Shown one piece after another: positions 1 to 9,266 of a DNA stretch of 64,000 bases. The notes beneath the pieces were generated by a model. It did no database searches. It saw only the letters and a list, made by a program, of their open reading frames with translations, and was not told where the DNA came from. This DNA comes from Spirosoma endbachense (lineage in GTDB: Bacteria; Bacteroidota; Bacteroidia; Cytophagales; Spirosomataceae), in the NCBI RefSeq assembly GCF_010233585.1, contig NZ_CP045997.1, forward strand, positions 7,433,270-7,497,269, written 5' to 3'. Position numbers and translations under genes: made by a program. Within the stretch, counting starts at the first letter, position 1. Each line of letters begins with the position of its first letter.

Positions 1-58
1 CTACAACTGGTGTTGCCTGGCCAAATATACCTGCGAGAGCAGCTATACACAAAGCCAA
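1..58 (-). CDS. possible 5' end of a secreted-protein gene (partial)
   Basis: Read on the minus strand, the first bases of the window encode a hydrophobic stretch, LALCIAALAGIFGQATPVV, which looks like a signal peptide ending near FGQA. An in-frame TAA lies at 70-68 and the only start codon after it is TTG at 58-56. An ATG at 65-63 is in another frame whose product has no signal character. The gene would run off the left edge and diverge from msrA across about 25 bases, which is tight. A sequence error or chance hydrophobicity could explain it equally well. Confidence 0.25.
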   Translation of the reverse strand, partial: MALCIAALAGIFGQATPVV

Positions 59-82
59 CAGCCATGATTAAGCACCCTACGC

Positions 83-652
83 ATGACAACAAATCAATCA
101 ACAAACCTCGAAAAAGCCACGTTTGGTACGGGCTGTTTCTGGTGTACAGAAGCGATGTATAATTCGCTGGATGGCGTTATTTCAGCCATTTCGGGGTATG
201 AGGGCGGTCCCAAACCTAATCCGACCTATAAAGAAGTCTGCACCGGAACAACTGGCCACGCTGAATGCGTTGAGGTTACATTCGATCCATCGAAAATCAC
301 CTATCAGGAGTTGCTGGAAGCGTTTTTCCGTAGTCATGATCCAACCACATTGAACCGTCAGGGCGCAGATGTGGGAACGCAGTATCGCTCGGTAATTTTC
401 TATCACAACGATGAGCAGAAACAATTGGCCGAAACGGCTAAAGCCGAACTGAACAAAGCAGAGGCTTACGCTAATCCGATTGTAACGGAAATTAGCCCAG
501 CCAGCACGTTCTATGAAGCGGAAGCGTATCATCAAAACTACTTCGTCAAAAACCCGGATCAGGGTTATTGTGCATTTGTGATCGCTCCTAAACTCGATAA
601 GTTCAAAAAAGTGTTTAAGGAGAAATTGAAATCACAGAATACACTCGTATAA
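83..652 (+). CDS. msrA: peptide-methionine (S)-S-oxide reductase MsrA
   Basis: MsrA reduces the S-epimer of methionine sulfoxide in proteins and free methionine, using thioredoxin as the usual electron donor. The 189-residue product has the family signature GTGCFWCTEA near the N-terminus; Cys18 is the catalytic cysteine by family knowledge. It continues with EVCTGTTGHAE, FFRSHDPTTLNRQGADVGTQYRS (split here as a family block) and YHQNYF, all typical of MsrA. No signal peptide is present, so it should act in the cytoplasm. The ATG at 83 starts two codons after the gap from the left-edge reading, and an ATG at 64 is out of frame. It stands alone, and a strong hairpin follows 18 bases after the stop codon. 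Confidence 0.97.
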   Translation: MTTNQSTNLEKATFGTGCFWCTEAMYNSLDGVISAISGYEGGPKPNPTYKEVCTGTTGHAECVEVTFDPSKITYQELLEAFFRSHDPTTLNRQGADVGTQYRSVIFYHNDEQKQLAETAKAELNKAEAYANPIVTEISPASTFYEAEAYHQNYFVKNPDQGYCAFVIAPKLDKFKKVFKEKLKSQNTLV

Positions 653-670
653 ACGGATAGTTAAACCTTA

Positions 671-704
671 AAACGTCCATAGATCATCTCTATGGACGTT
701 TTTT
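671..704 (+). terminator. intrinsic terminator after msrA
   Basis: A perfect 12-bp stem (arms 671-682 and 690-701) with a 7-base loop is followed by a run of T. It starts 18 bases after the msrA stop codon. Confidence 0.9.
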
Positions 705-959
705 GTCCATTAAGGTAGCTTACAGGTTCAGTTTGTTCTGATTTGTGCCTCCGATCCGATCTTCATCCTACAGGGTACAGATTAGGCAATCTGCAAGAAT
801 GGAAGCCTTGCGGGAGACGCCCCTTAGTCGCGGTTGACGATTACTACTTCACAAAATATACAGCGTACTGGGCCAGGTAGGGCTTACCAGCCTCGACTAA
901 TGACTTTATTTGAGATTAGCGTGAAAGATAGACAGTATACTACACTTTATTGGCTAGCA

Positions 960-1400
960 ATGAAACACACTCTCTTTATTATGCTGTTGTTTCCCATACG
1001 GAGCCTGAGCCAGCCCAAATACATCCCTCTGGTTCGTTTCGATACTTTGATTTATCAGTACACCATCTCTATCCAGTCGGGCCAGAGAGTTGATTTTCCT
1101 GCGGGCTGTCACTTATATGATATAACCCATCAGTCCAGGACGGGAGGCATAAAGGTGCTTTTTAGGGATGGTAGCGCTTTATATCAAAAAGCGGTCAATA
1201 GCGCATTTTACATCGCTAGAACCCATAACCAGCCCACGGGTAGCCTGGTGCCTCTAAAATATGGAGACCGCAACTGGCAAAGTAGCGAAAGCGCCGGGGC
1301 GATCCAGTCAGTGACTGCCCTTGATAAGGCCCACTTTCAACTGACCTATTTTACACTTACTCCTCTACCTAGATCACCAATCCTTTCTTCCTATCCGTGA
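960..1400 (+). CDS. hypothetical secreted protein
   Basis: I do not recognise this 146-residue protein. The ATG at 960 is preferred because it opens a signal-like segment, MKHTLFIMLLFPIRSLSQPKY, with a likely cleavage after SLS or SLSQ. An ATG at 834 in the same frame would add 42 polar residues in front of it. The mature part is about 125 residues with mixed beta-type sequence (FDTLIYQYTISIQSGQRV, HLYDITHQSRTGGIKVLF) and no known motif. The gap from msrA, 653-959, holds only the msrA terminator. About 280 bases after the gene (1401-1679) show nothing recognisable. The gene is short and isolated, and may be a fragment. Confidence 0.45.
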   Translation: MKHTLFIMLLFPIRSLSQPKYIPLVRFDTLIYQYTISIQSGQRVDFPAGCHLYDITHQSRTGGIKVLFRDGSALYQKAVNSAFYIARTHNQPTGSLVPLKYGDRNWQSSESAGAIQSVTALDKAHFQLTYFTLTPLPRSPILSSYP

Positions 1401-1679
1401 TGGCAGGAACGATAGGGAGATTTCTTTGCCAATAAGTATCTCCATCTGCTGAGGAGACATGGATCTAACGACTACTGGGATCTATGCGTTGACTTATTAA
1501 ATCGCACTATACTAGCTTCTGGAGCCGCAACCCTATTACATAATAATTAAAAAAAGTGACTCCTTGCTTTTCAAGTACTCTAAATAGGTGAAATAAGGCG
1601 GTCATCCATGAAATGGATGGCTAGAGCTGGCGGGGACAAGATGTAGCCAGTTGCAACGAATCATCTATCGAGTTACTAT

Positions 1680-2003
1680 ATGAAAAGTTGGTATACGCCA
1701 ATAAACGGAGTTCGAAACGAATATGGCACTCGCCAGATTGGCATCAGGCAGGACTTCATCGGCAAGCAGCTCTTTTCGATCAAGATATTTGAGCAAATTC
1801 CCGGCCATGAGCTCGATTCAAAAGAAGGCTATAACAAGGTTCTTATCAAGGCTGTTCTTATCCCCTTTACTTATGTGTTGATGCTCTCCGAAGAGTTTCA
1901 ACGGCAGATGCCTGCTGAATTAATCTGGACATATGTGGCCCAGAAAGTGGTTCACGAAATACGATACGCAGGGTTAGGTAAGCATTTGATCTCCAGTGCA
2001 TAG
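1680..2003 (+). CDS. hypothetical protein, 107 aa
   Basis: I do not recognise the family. The product starts MKSWYTPINGVRNEYGTR and has no signal peptide. It has a weakly hydrophobic centre (VLIKAVLIPFTYVLMLSEE, about residues 55-73) flanked by charged sequence, and ends QKVVHEIRYAGLGKHLISSA. It could be a soluble alpha-beta protein or a single-span membrane protein. It is not close enough to any neighbour for an operon. The evidence is an ATG-initiated frame of reasonable composition in a region with few other frames. Confidence 0.45.
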   Translation: MKSWYTPINGVRNEYGTRQIGIRQDFIGKQLFSIKIFEQIPGHELDSKEGYNKVLIKAVLIPFTYVLMLSEEFQRQMPAELIWTYVAQKVVHEIRYAGLGKHLISSA

Positions 2004-2183
2004 AAAGGCCCACTTCCTCGCTAAGGTCTCCCACATCATGCGCGTTAGAAATCCTGCAGTCATCAACAATGATGCAGAGTCAGTCAAGGCGGTAATAAAT
2101 CGAATAGTTGGCCAGGCGACACCAGTAACTTCATAGGCCAGCAATCCGTAATGGGTTTCGTGTAATTCGCCCCTCCTGATGTA

Positions 2184-2330
2184 TTATTTCCCCTCATTTA
2201 CGTTTTTGAGAAGATACCAGACAGCAATTCCTGTCAGCACTAACCCGGCAAGAGGTATTAGCAAACTGCCTTTATAAATTACCCCATAATAATCTCCAGG
2301 AAGCGGCTCATCGTCTATTGTTACGTTCAT
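2184..2330 (-). CDS. small single-span membrane protein, 48 aa
   Basis: This short minus-strand gene encodes MNVTIDDEPLPGDYYGVIYK followed by one clear transmembrane helix, GSLLIPLAGLVLTGIAVWYL (residues 21-40), and a short tail LKNVNEGK. The acidic N-terminus, one helix and basic tail are what a real small membrane protein looks like. By the positive-inside rule the N-terminus would face the periplasm. The ATG at 2330-2328 is the first in frame. I know no family for it. It is flanked by unrecognised plus-strand genes, and nothing suggests its role. Confidence 0.55.
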   Translation of the reverse strand: MNVTIDDEPLPGDYYGVIYKGSLLIPLAGLVLTGIAVWYLLKNVNEGK

Positions 2331-2408
2331 AGCTTATGCATTTAGGTTGGTAAGCCCATCTAGTTATCCATTCCACCGATCATATGCAATCCATTTTACT
2401 TTCCGGTT

Positions 2409-2702
2409 GTGGGCATAAAGAAGGCTAGTTACCAATGTAATGTACAGATTGACTATTCGTTAATTATTCCCTATTCTTACCAACCACAAACAAGAACCGT
2501 CGTGATGAACGTGAGTGATTACGTAACCTACCCGTTCCTTAATTACTTAGACCCCAAATTAATTGATCTGTCTGCCGATTTCTTTCAGTATAAACAGATC
2601 GGGTTAGATGAACGAAGTACTTTTGTGCACATTACCATTGAATGCTCACCCGAAGGCTGGCAGTGGTATCAACAGGTAACGAAAGAATATAATAGGGTGT
2701 AA
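2409..2702 (+). CDS. hypothetical protein, 97 aa, start uncertain
   Basis: The frame opens with GTG at 2409 and ends at TAA 2702. Its product has no signal peptide or membrane helix. It contains VVMNVSDYVTYPFLNYLDPK and ends SPEGWQWYQQVTKEYNRV, rich in aromatic residues. An ATG at 2505 (MNVSDYVTYPF) is a second possible start and would give 65 residues. I do not recognise the family. Its ending WYQQV...Y looks like a real folded protein rather than a shadow, but there is no context to assign a job. Confidence 0.45.
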   Translation: MGIKKASYQCNVQIDYSLIIPYSYQPQTRTVVMNVSDYVTYPFLNYLDPKLIDLSADFFQYKQIGLDERSTFVHITIECSPEGWQWYQQVTKEYNRV

Positions 2703-2866
2703 TAAAGTATTATGAGCTCAACGTTGAGCCGATTGATTACTTACAGGTTCATCAAGCCATTGCTCCCATATCCCAGCTTTGTGAATATCGTCCACTCTGA
2801 GTGGATGGTATTATTGCAGCAGAAATCGTGATGATGCATTAATCGTTTACCCGACTCCCCAAAGCC

Positions 2867-3066
2867 TTCTAAGCGTAGAAATAGTCAACGTATGCGGGAT
2901 ACGTTCGGTGCAGAGTTCATGAGCTCCCGATGGGTATATACCAATTGGTAAGTACTTATTAAAGCATCTGTACCCTGTAGCTGGGTACGGCCCTTTTCTG
3001 GGTCTAAACGGCCTAAAAAGATGGGTTAGAAATGAACGCCCGGTTTCGATGAGATCGGGCGTTTTT
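2867..3066 (+). ncRNA. candidate structured RNA, copy A, ending in a terminator
   Basis: This 200-base stretch without a convincing gene matches 25678-25872 along its length. Hairpin 1 is AACGTAT, 5-base loop, ATACGTT (2887-2905). Its stem is identical in the other copy, while one loop base differs. Hairpin 2 lies at 2933-2942 (GGTATATACC here, GGCT-ATA-AGCC in the other copy). Hairpin 3 pairs 2968-2975 with 2983-2990; the other copy has a hairpin at the same place with a different stem sequence. The element ends in a GC-rich hairpin (3035-3061) followed by GTTTTTG, a plausible terminator. Both copies lie upstream of a giant T9SS gene in the same direction. No known RNA family was recognised. 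A diverged mobile element is the main alternative. Confidence 0.45.
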
Positions 3067-3144
3067 GTTGCTGAGTACTAATTTTTTTCGCCCAGCAAGT
3101 ACAAATTGGCCGGGCAGACTAGTTCAGTGCCTGGTTTGTTATAT

Positions 3145-3349
3145 GTATGACTGGTCGTATTAATGTGGCTAAAATGGATGCAGGTTGCTGGAGAAGCTCG
3201 AGGAGTTGACGCTGTATACTATTCAGTTGGAAAAAGCCAACCAGCAACTTCAACAGCAGCGTCGGCAGGATCACCAGGGGTTGCAGGCCGTTAAGCAAAA
3301 GCAAGCCGAGCTGGAGCAACTTCTAATACAGGTACTAAAACAGAAATAA
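3145..3349 (+). pseudogene. C-terminal remnant of a tail-fibre-like repeat protein
   Basis: The frame from 3185 to TAA 3349 reads LLEKLEELTLYTIQLEKANQ and then a Gln/Lys-rich coiled coil ending LLIQVLKQK. This matches the C-terminus of the intact protein at 39799-41187, which has LLEKVEELTLYSIQLKK. Just upstream, in another frame, 3145-3184 reads GRINVAKMDAG, the counterpart of QGVDIGKMQAK in the intact gene. So at least one frameshift separates the two pieces. Nothing of the N-terminal repeat region remains. The piece is a decayed gene end. Confidence 0.65.
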
Positions 3350-3629
3350 ACCTACTTTTGGCCTTTCTAACAGCCTCCGCCTTTACCGATTGGGGCTGTT
3401 GGCTACTAGTCAGCACCAGGTAAGAAAAGACAATGTATTGTCAGGAAAATCAATGTGTCCAAATTCTGTTGTGCTATCCAGAAAGACGCGATAACAGCCT
3501 ATTCTCCTGACCATTGCGCCATATAATCAAAATAATATATGGATCATCAGTAGATAAATGATCAGGCTTCATTTTTACATACTTTCACTCGATTTTTCTG
3601 ATTACTTATTCCTTCACTCAATCTACGTA

Positions 3630-3915
3630 TGAAAAAACCTCTTCTTAGTAACTCGGTATTTGTTCTGACCAGATATTGGTTTCTTTAGGTATTATTTTGT
3701 GACCTGTTGGTCGCTTCGGCAGGCTACTTCTTTGTCGGATTCCAATCTCAGCGACAGTGGGTCAGACGCCAGTTAAATGTAGGTGTCAACCAGTTGTACC
3801 GCCAGTGAACGTGCTCAGGCCATAAGTTGGCGTAAAGTCAGCGCGAACGCCCAGGCAGACCCGTATTTAGTCCAGATCTATCGGTTTCGTATCCGCTCCA
3901 ACCCAACTCTGTAGT
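3630..3915 (+). pseudogene. possible decayed secreted-protein gene
   Basis: An ATG at 3630 opens MKKPLLSNSVFVLTRYWFL and then meets TAG. Past the stop, the same frame continues as VLFCDLLVASAGYFFVGFQS, hydrophobic and signal-like, then stops again. Another frame further on reads SERAQAISWRKVSANAQADP and a few more codons to a TAG at 3913. The pieces look like coding sequence broken by stops and shifts, but I cannot name the parent. The rest of the gap up to 4076 shows no gene. Confidence 0.25.
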
Positions 3916-4076
3916 CTATTCGCTGTAACCGTCACCTCCAAATCTAGACCGGCTATTTTCAGCTAGATCCATTCGAGGAAAAACAGCTCTGGATGAGCAG
4001 AAAAGCAACCGGGCCTTATTCATGTCGAATACAATTTCTCAATCAATTAACGAGCCTCTGATTAACCATTGATCGT

Positions 4077-7000
4077 ATGAAAAAACTAGTACTTGCTTAT
4101 AAGGAATGGGCTGGCCTGACCACTCGATGCGTCGTGGTGTTGATGCTACTGGTGATGAGTGCTCCCGGCCTGAAGGCGCAGTTCTGCCCCAATGGTACCA
4201 CCGTAGCGGGGGGCAATGGCAGAGGTAGCGCCAACAACCAATTCAACTCGCCTGATCGTATCGTCATCGATGGGAGCGGCAACCTGTACGTATCGGATAA
4301 GAGTAATAACCGGGTTCAGAAGTTTGCGCCGGGATCCACCATCGGTGTTACCGTTGCCGGGGGCAATGGATCTGGAAATGGCACGACTCAATTGGATCAA
4401 CCGCGAGGCATAGCCATCGATGGGGCTGGTAATCTGTATGTGGCAGACAGGAACAACCATCGAATACAGAAATTTCCGCCCAACTCCACCTCGGCGACTT
4501 CAGGCATCACGGTGGCGGGCGGTAATGGAAATGGCAGCGCGGCTAACCAGCTTACTACACCACTCGATGTGTTTATCGCTGGTAGTGAGAATCTATATGT
4601 GGTCGATAATGGGAATGTCCGGGTACAGAAATTTCCGCCCAACTCGACCTCAGCCACCTCGGGAACCACCGTGGCGGGGGGCAATGGAGGGGGCAGTGCA
4701 CCCAACCAGTTGTTCGGCCCAGCCGGATTGGCCTTTGATGGCAGTGGCAATCTGTACGTGGTCAGTACGAGTAATCAACGAATACAGAAATTTCCGCCCA
4801 ACTCCACCTCGGCCACCGCCAGTACCCTGGTAGTCGGCGGCAATGGGCCTGGTGATGCGCCGACTCAACTATTTAACCCTCAGGCTATTGTCGTCGATGG
4901 CAGTGGCAATCTGTACGTGGCCGATGCGAATAACCATCGAATACAGAAATTTCCGCCTAATTCCACCTCGGCCACGGCAGGCATCACCGTGGCGGGGGAG
5001 AATGGAGGGGGCAGTGCACCTAACCAGTTTATTGGCCCATCCGGATTGGCCTTTGATGGCAGTGGAAATCTGTACGTGGTCGATTCATCGAACGATCGGG
5101 TACAGCGGTTTACGCCAGGCATACCCACTGATATAACGACCCAGCCGCCCGCCGGACAGAGTGTCTGTGCCGGACAGACTGTCACGGCCGCCGTCAGTGT
5201 GAGCGGAACGGTCAGTGGATACCAGTGGTATAGAGATGGGACTCTTGTCAATGGTCAGACATCAGCGACGCTCAGCCTATCCAATGTCACCACAGCTCAG
5301 AGTGGCAGCTATTCCGTCGTAGTGACCGGTTCGTGCAACTCCGTCACCTCCACCGCCTTTTCGTTAACGGTGAACCCCCTGCCAACGGTGAGCATTACCG
5401 CCAATCCGTCCCTGACCATTACCCAGGGCAATAGTACCACCCTGACGGCTTCGGGAGCCAGCTCTTATCGCTGGTCAGGTGGGCAAACGACGGCGGCTAT
5501 ATCAGCCAGTGTCACTGGGACCTACTCCGTGACAGGTACCACCGGGAGCTGTTCCTCGATGACCAGTGCCGTTGTCAGTGTAGAAGCGTTGCCCTGTGGT
5601 TCGGTGGTGTACGTAACCCCTACGGGGGCGGGCCTTCAGAACGGCAGTAGCTGGACGAATGCACTTTCGGGAACGGCCCTGCAAACGGCCATCAATACGG
5701 CGGCTGGTTGTGGGGCCCAGGTCTGGGTCGGAGCTGGTTTGTATAAGCCCACAACAGGCACCGACCGCACGATCAGCTTTTCTATTCCCTCAGGGCTGAA
5801 AGTATATGGGGGTTATGCAGGTAGTGGCCCTTCGCCAGATGCCCGAACCACATTTCCCTCCAGCACCACCTTCTCCGGGGATATTGGTACCCTGAATAAC
5901 ATCACCGATAACACCTACAATGTCGTGCGATTTAAGAATGCCAGTGCGGATACTCGCCTGGATGGGATAGTGATCACGGGCGGCAACGCAAATGGTAATA
6001 ATGCCTTTTCGTATAACACTGGCGGAGGTATATTAAATGATGGCGGTGGAGCGGGCAACAGCAGTAATCCCATGCTGGTCAATCTGAGCCTGGTCGCTAA
6101 CTCAGCTGGTGCTGGAGGAGGCCTGTTTAATAATGGAAATAATGGCGGGAACAGTAGTCCTAGGCTACAAAATGTCAGCATCATTAGCAACTCGGCTTCC
6201 TTTGGTGGGGGGCTGTATAACAACGGAACTATTCAAGGCAACAGCAGCCCTGTGCTGATCAATGTCAGCTTTATTGGCAACTCGGCTACCCTTGGTGGCG
6301 GTCTGCTAAATGACGCATCTCAAGGTAGCAGCAGTCCGGTCCTGACCAATGTCAGTTTTAGGGCTAATTCTGGTTCGAATGGTGGTAGCGCTTTTTGTAA
6401 CGTTGACGCCAGTATAAGCGTGACCAATGGGGTCTTCTTTGATAATGGAGGAGCCAATTCCTTCAATGGAGACAACATAACCATTCGTTCTTCGCTGCTG
6501 GAACCTACCGTAACGGGTTACACCACCGATCCCTCCAACCTGACCACCAGCACTTCGCCCTTTGTAAGTGAGACCGATCTGCAACTAACCGCCTGCTCTG
6601 CGGCCATCAATGCGGGGGATAACACAGCCTACAACAATGCCGCTGGACCGGCCACCGATCTGGCAGGCAATCCCCGCTTTTATGCCAGTGGTCAGATCGA
6701 TATAGGGGCTTATGAGTTTCAGGGCACCTCCGCTATCCTGGCCATCACCCAGCAGCCCGTCAGCAGTTCTTCGGTAGCCGCCGGAGCCAATGTGCGCGTA
6801 CCGGTCGGCATCAGCGGCATACCCACCAGCTTGCAGTGGTACAATGGGGCCGGAATGGTCAGTGGTCAGAGCTCCGCCACCCTGACGCTGACCAATGTGC
6901 AGCCCAGTCAGGCTGGCAGCTATTCACTGGTAGTCACTAGTGCCTGCAACTCCCTGACCACCAACGCCTTTGGTCTGAGTGTGCTCAACGGGCCCATGAT

Positions 7001-9218
7001 CAGTGCTACCAAGACTGTATCGGGTAGTTTTATCCCCGGCGGTGCCATAACTTATACTCTGGTACTCACCAACACAGGCCAAACCACGCAAGCCAATAAT
7101 CCGGGGGATGAACTGGTGGATATCCTGCCCGCTTCCCTGAATCTGGTTTCGGCCCAGGCCGACGGCGGTACCGCCCTGGCAACAGTGGGCACCAATACCG
7201 TGACCTGGAATGGTAGCATTTCACCTGCCGGTAGCATAACCATAACCATTCAGGCTACGATCCAGAATGGCACGGCTGGCCAGACCCTGTCCAATCAGGC
7301 CACCCTTTCCTATGACAGTGACGGCAATGAGACCAATGATGCCTCGGCGCTCACCGATGATCCGAGCGTTGGGGGCGCTGCGAATCCCACCTCGTTGGTA
7401 GTGGGCTGTCCGGTCGAGTCGGTTAGTCTGACCCCTGGTTCATCGGTTGTCTGTTCTCCGGCCAGTATCACGCTGACGGCTAGTCCAGGGGGTAGCAGTT
7501 ATCTGTTTAGTCAGGGAGCGTCACAGATTGGGGGGAGTGCAGGCAATACAGCTACGGTAAGCAGTAGTGGCGCGTATTCGGTGACCATTACCTATGCCAG
7601 TGGCTGTACGGCCACCGCGGCCACCAGTGTGACGGTGAATAGCCTGCCTTCGGCCAGCCTGCAAAATAATGGTCCCCTAACCTGTGTCCAGACTAGTGTG
7701 ACCCTGACAGCGGGCGGGGGCAGTAGCTACAGCTTCAGTGGCCCCAATGGTCCCATCACCAGCAGTGGCAATACGGCTATGGTTAGCCAGGAAGGGGTTT
7801 ACTCCGTGACGGTACTGTCGGGCAGTGGTTGCTCTTCGGTAGCCAGCACGACCGTCACCAGCAACGCGGATCTGGCTGCGCCAACCTTACAAGCCTCGGC
7901 TAGCTCGACTTCCAACCAGCCCATCTCGGTGACGGCCACTGGCTGCGGGGGTAGTATCAACTGGCTCCCTCAGGGCGGAACGGGTCAGGCCATCGGTAGT
8001 ATTTATACCTTCACCCAGCCGGGCAACTACACGCTCACGGCTACCTGTTCGGTGGGTAACTGCACCAGTCCGCAAGCTGCTCCGGTCAGTTTGCAGATCC
8101 TGCCGGGTAGCTTTGCCATTACCAAGGTGACAATGGTGAACTGTCAGCTCATCGATGAAGCCAAGGGTGGCTATCAGGTTCAGTTTACACCCCAGTATAG
8201 TGGGGCCAATGGCAATCCTATCAGTTTCTCGGTGGTCAATGAGATGCCCACTACCACGGCTCCTCCACCGTATTCGCTCAAGCTCTACACCGACAACCCA
8301 GTGATTACACTGGTAGCCAATCAAGCCGGTCATGCTGAAGCCCGCTTCGCCTACAACTGGTTTGCCTCCTGCCAGAGTGGTACCGATCCCAATCAGGCTC
8401 CTACAACCTCAGGCATTCCCAATCAGATCATTTTAGTGGGACAAGCCTATCAGTTGAATCTAAACAACTACTTCTCAGATCCTGATGGGCAAGCCTTAAC
8501 GTATTCCGCTACGGGTTTACCGGCGGGGTTAAGTGTCAATGGGAGCTTGGTCAGCGGCACACCCTCAACGACCGGAGTGAGTAGTGTTCAGGTCACGGCT
8601 CTGGATCCAGCTGGTTTGTCGGCCCAAACCAGCTTTCAGTTGACGGTCAATCCAGCACCGACTACGCCTTCTGGCTTTACCATTGTGGGTGTCTCGACAG
8701 TGAGCTGTGAGGTAGTGAGTCCTGGGCTTCGGCGGGTAACATTTACGCCCCAGTACGGTGGTACCGACAGCTCACCGATTAGTTTCTCGGTGGTTAATGA
8801 GATGCCGACTACCACCAATCCGGGACCTTATAGTCTGAATCTGTACACGGATAACCCCAGGATAACCCTGAATGCTAAACAGGGTAGTTCGATAGCCAGC
8901 TATGTCTATAACTGGCTGGCGGTCTGCACGGCACCCACCCGAGTGGGCGCGTCAGATGCCGAAAGGGGTTTACAGGTGAAGGTACTGGGTAACCCAATCG
9001 AAGATAAATCTGTGGAAGTAGAAATTCGTGGGGTAGCGGGTCAGGCCGTTCAGTTGAACCTGACGGACCTTCAGGGCAAAGTACTGCATCAGCAACGGCT
9101 TGAGGAAGTTGGTTCAGTAGAACGGGTGAGTGTGCCAGTTGGTGCGGGCAAGGGAATCCTGCTCTTACGGGTCAATACCACTCAGGAACACCAGCAACTG
9201 AAGCTGCTGAAACCTTAG
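4077..9218 (+). CDS. giant T9SS-exported modular surface protein (NHL propeller, Ig-like, beta-helix)
   Basis: This 1713-residue protein starts with a signal peptide ending LKAQ near residue 35. Next come about six NHL-type repeats (GSGNLYVxDxxNxRVQKF, residues 40-345), an Ig-like domain (350-435), a PKD-like stretch, and a parallel beta-helix (about 506-880) closing with DLAGNPRF...IDIGAYEFQ, as in choice-of-anchor Q proteins. Then follow a second Ig-like domain (888-972), a DUF11 domain (974-1107), PKD-like repeats (1110-1340), two copies of an NPISFSVVNEMPTTT module around a putative-Ig (He_PIG) domain (1441-1527), and a T9SS type A sorting domain from about 1624 (GNPIEDKSVEVEIRG, ending LKLLKP). 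It should cross the outer membrane by T9SS and be attached or released. Its role as adhesin or matrix protein is inferred. The C-terminal third closely matches the gene at 26220. Confidence 0.85.
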   Translation: MKKLVLAYKEWAGLTTRCVVVLMLLVMSAPGLKAQFCPNGTTVAGGNGRGSANNQFNSPDRIVIDGSGNLYVSDKSNNRVQKFAPGSTIGVTVAGGNGSGNGTTQLDQPRGIAIDGAGNLYVADRNNHRIQKFPPNSTSATSGITVAGGNGNGSAANQLTTPLDVFIAGSENLYVVDNGNVRVQKFPPNSTSATSGTTVAGGNGGGSAPNQLFGPAGLAFDGSGNLYVVSTSNQRIQKFPPNSTSATASTLVVGGNGPGDAPTQLFNPQAIVVDGSGNLYVADANNHRIQKFPPNSTSATAGITVAGENGGGSAPNQFIGPSGLAFDGSGNLYVVDSSNDRVQRFTPGIPTDITTQPPAGQSVCAGQTVTAAVSVSGTVSGYQWYRDGTLVNGQTSATLSLSNVTTAQSGSYSVVVTGSCNSVTSTAFSLTVNPLPTVSITANPSLTITQGNSTTLTASGASSYRWSGGQTTAAISASVTGTYSVTGTTGSCSSMTSAVVSVEALPCGSVVYVTPTGAGLQNGSSWTNALSGTALQTAINTAAGCGAQVWVGAGLYKPTTGTDRTISFSIPSGLKVYGGYAGSGPSPDARTTFPSSTTFSGDIGTLNNITDNTYNVVRFKNASADTRLDGIVITGGNANGNNAFSYNTGGGILNDGGGAGNSSNPMLVNLSLVANSAGAGGGLFNNGNNGGNSSPRLQNVSIISNSASFGGGLYNNGTIQGNSSPVLINVSFIGNSATLGGGLLNDASQGSSSPVLTNVSFRANSGSNGGSAFCNVDASISVTNGVFFDNGGANSFNGDNITIRSSLLEPTVTGYTTDPSNLTTSTSPFVSETDLQLTACSAAINAGDNTAYNNAAGPATDLAGNPRFYASGQIDIGAYEFQGTSAILAITQQPVSSSSVAAGANVRVPVGISGIPTSLQWYNGAGMVSGQSSATLTLTNVQPSQAGSYSLVVTSACNSLTTNAFGLSVLNGPMISATKTVSGSFIPGGAITYTLVLTNTGQTTQANNPGDELVDILPASLNLVSAQADGGTALATVGTNTVTWNGSISPAGSITITIQATIQNGTAGQTLSNQATLSYDSDGNETNDASALTDDPSVGGAANPTSLVVGCPVESVSLTPGSSVVCSPASITLTASPGGSSYLFSQGASQIGGSAGNTATVSSSGAYSVTITYASGCTATAATSVTVNSLPSASLQNNGPLTCVQTSVTLTAGGGSSYSFSGPNGPITSSGNTAMVSQEGVYSVTVLSGSGCSSVASTTVTSNADLAAPTLQASASSTSNQPISVTATGCGGSINWLPQGGTGQAIGSIYTFTQPGNYTLTATCSVGNCTSPQAAPVSLQILPGSFAITKVTMVNCQLIDEAKGGYQVQFTPQYSGANGNPISFSVVNEMPTTTAPPPYSLKLYTDNPVITLVANQAGHAEARFAYNWFASCQSGTDPNQAPTTSGIPNQIILVGQAYQLNLNNYFSDPDGQALTYSATGLPAGLSVNGSLVSGTPSTTGVSSVQVTALDPAGLSAQTSFQLTVNPAPTTPSGFTIVGVSTVSCEVVSPGLRRVTFTPQYGGTDSSPISFSVVNEMPTTTNPGPYSLNLYTDNPRITLNAKQGSSIASYVYNWLAVCTAPTRVGASDAERGLQVKVLGNPIEDKSVEVEIRGVAGQAVQLNLTDLQGKVLHQQRLEEVGSVERVSVPVGAGKGILLLRVNTTQEHQQLKLLKP

Positions 9219-9236
9219 TTTGTATTTAATTCTTGA

Positions 9237-9266
9237 AACGCCCGGTTTCGATGAGATCGGGCGTTT
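9237..9266 (+). terminator. terminator after the giant gene, same 30 bases as at 3035
   Basis: The stem ACGCCCG/CGGGCGT, extended by weaker pairs, starts 18 bases after the stop codon. The 30 bases are identical to 3035-3064 at the end of RNA element A. The T run here is short. Confidence 0.7.
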
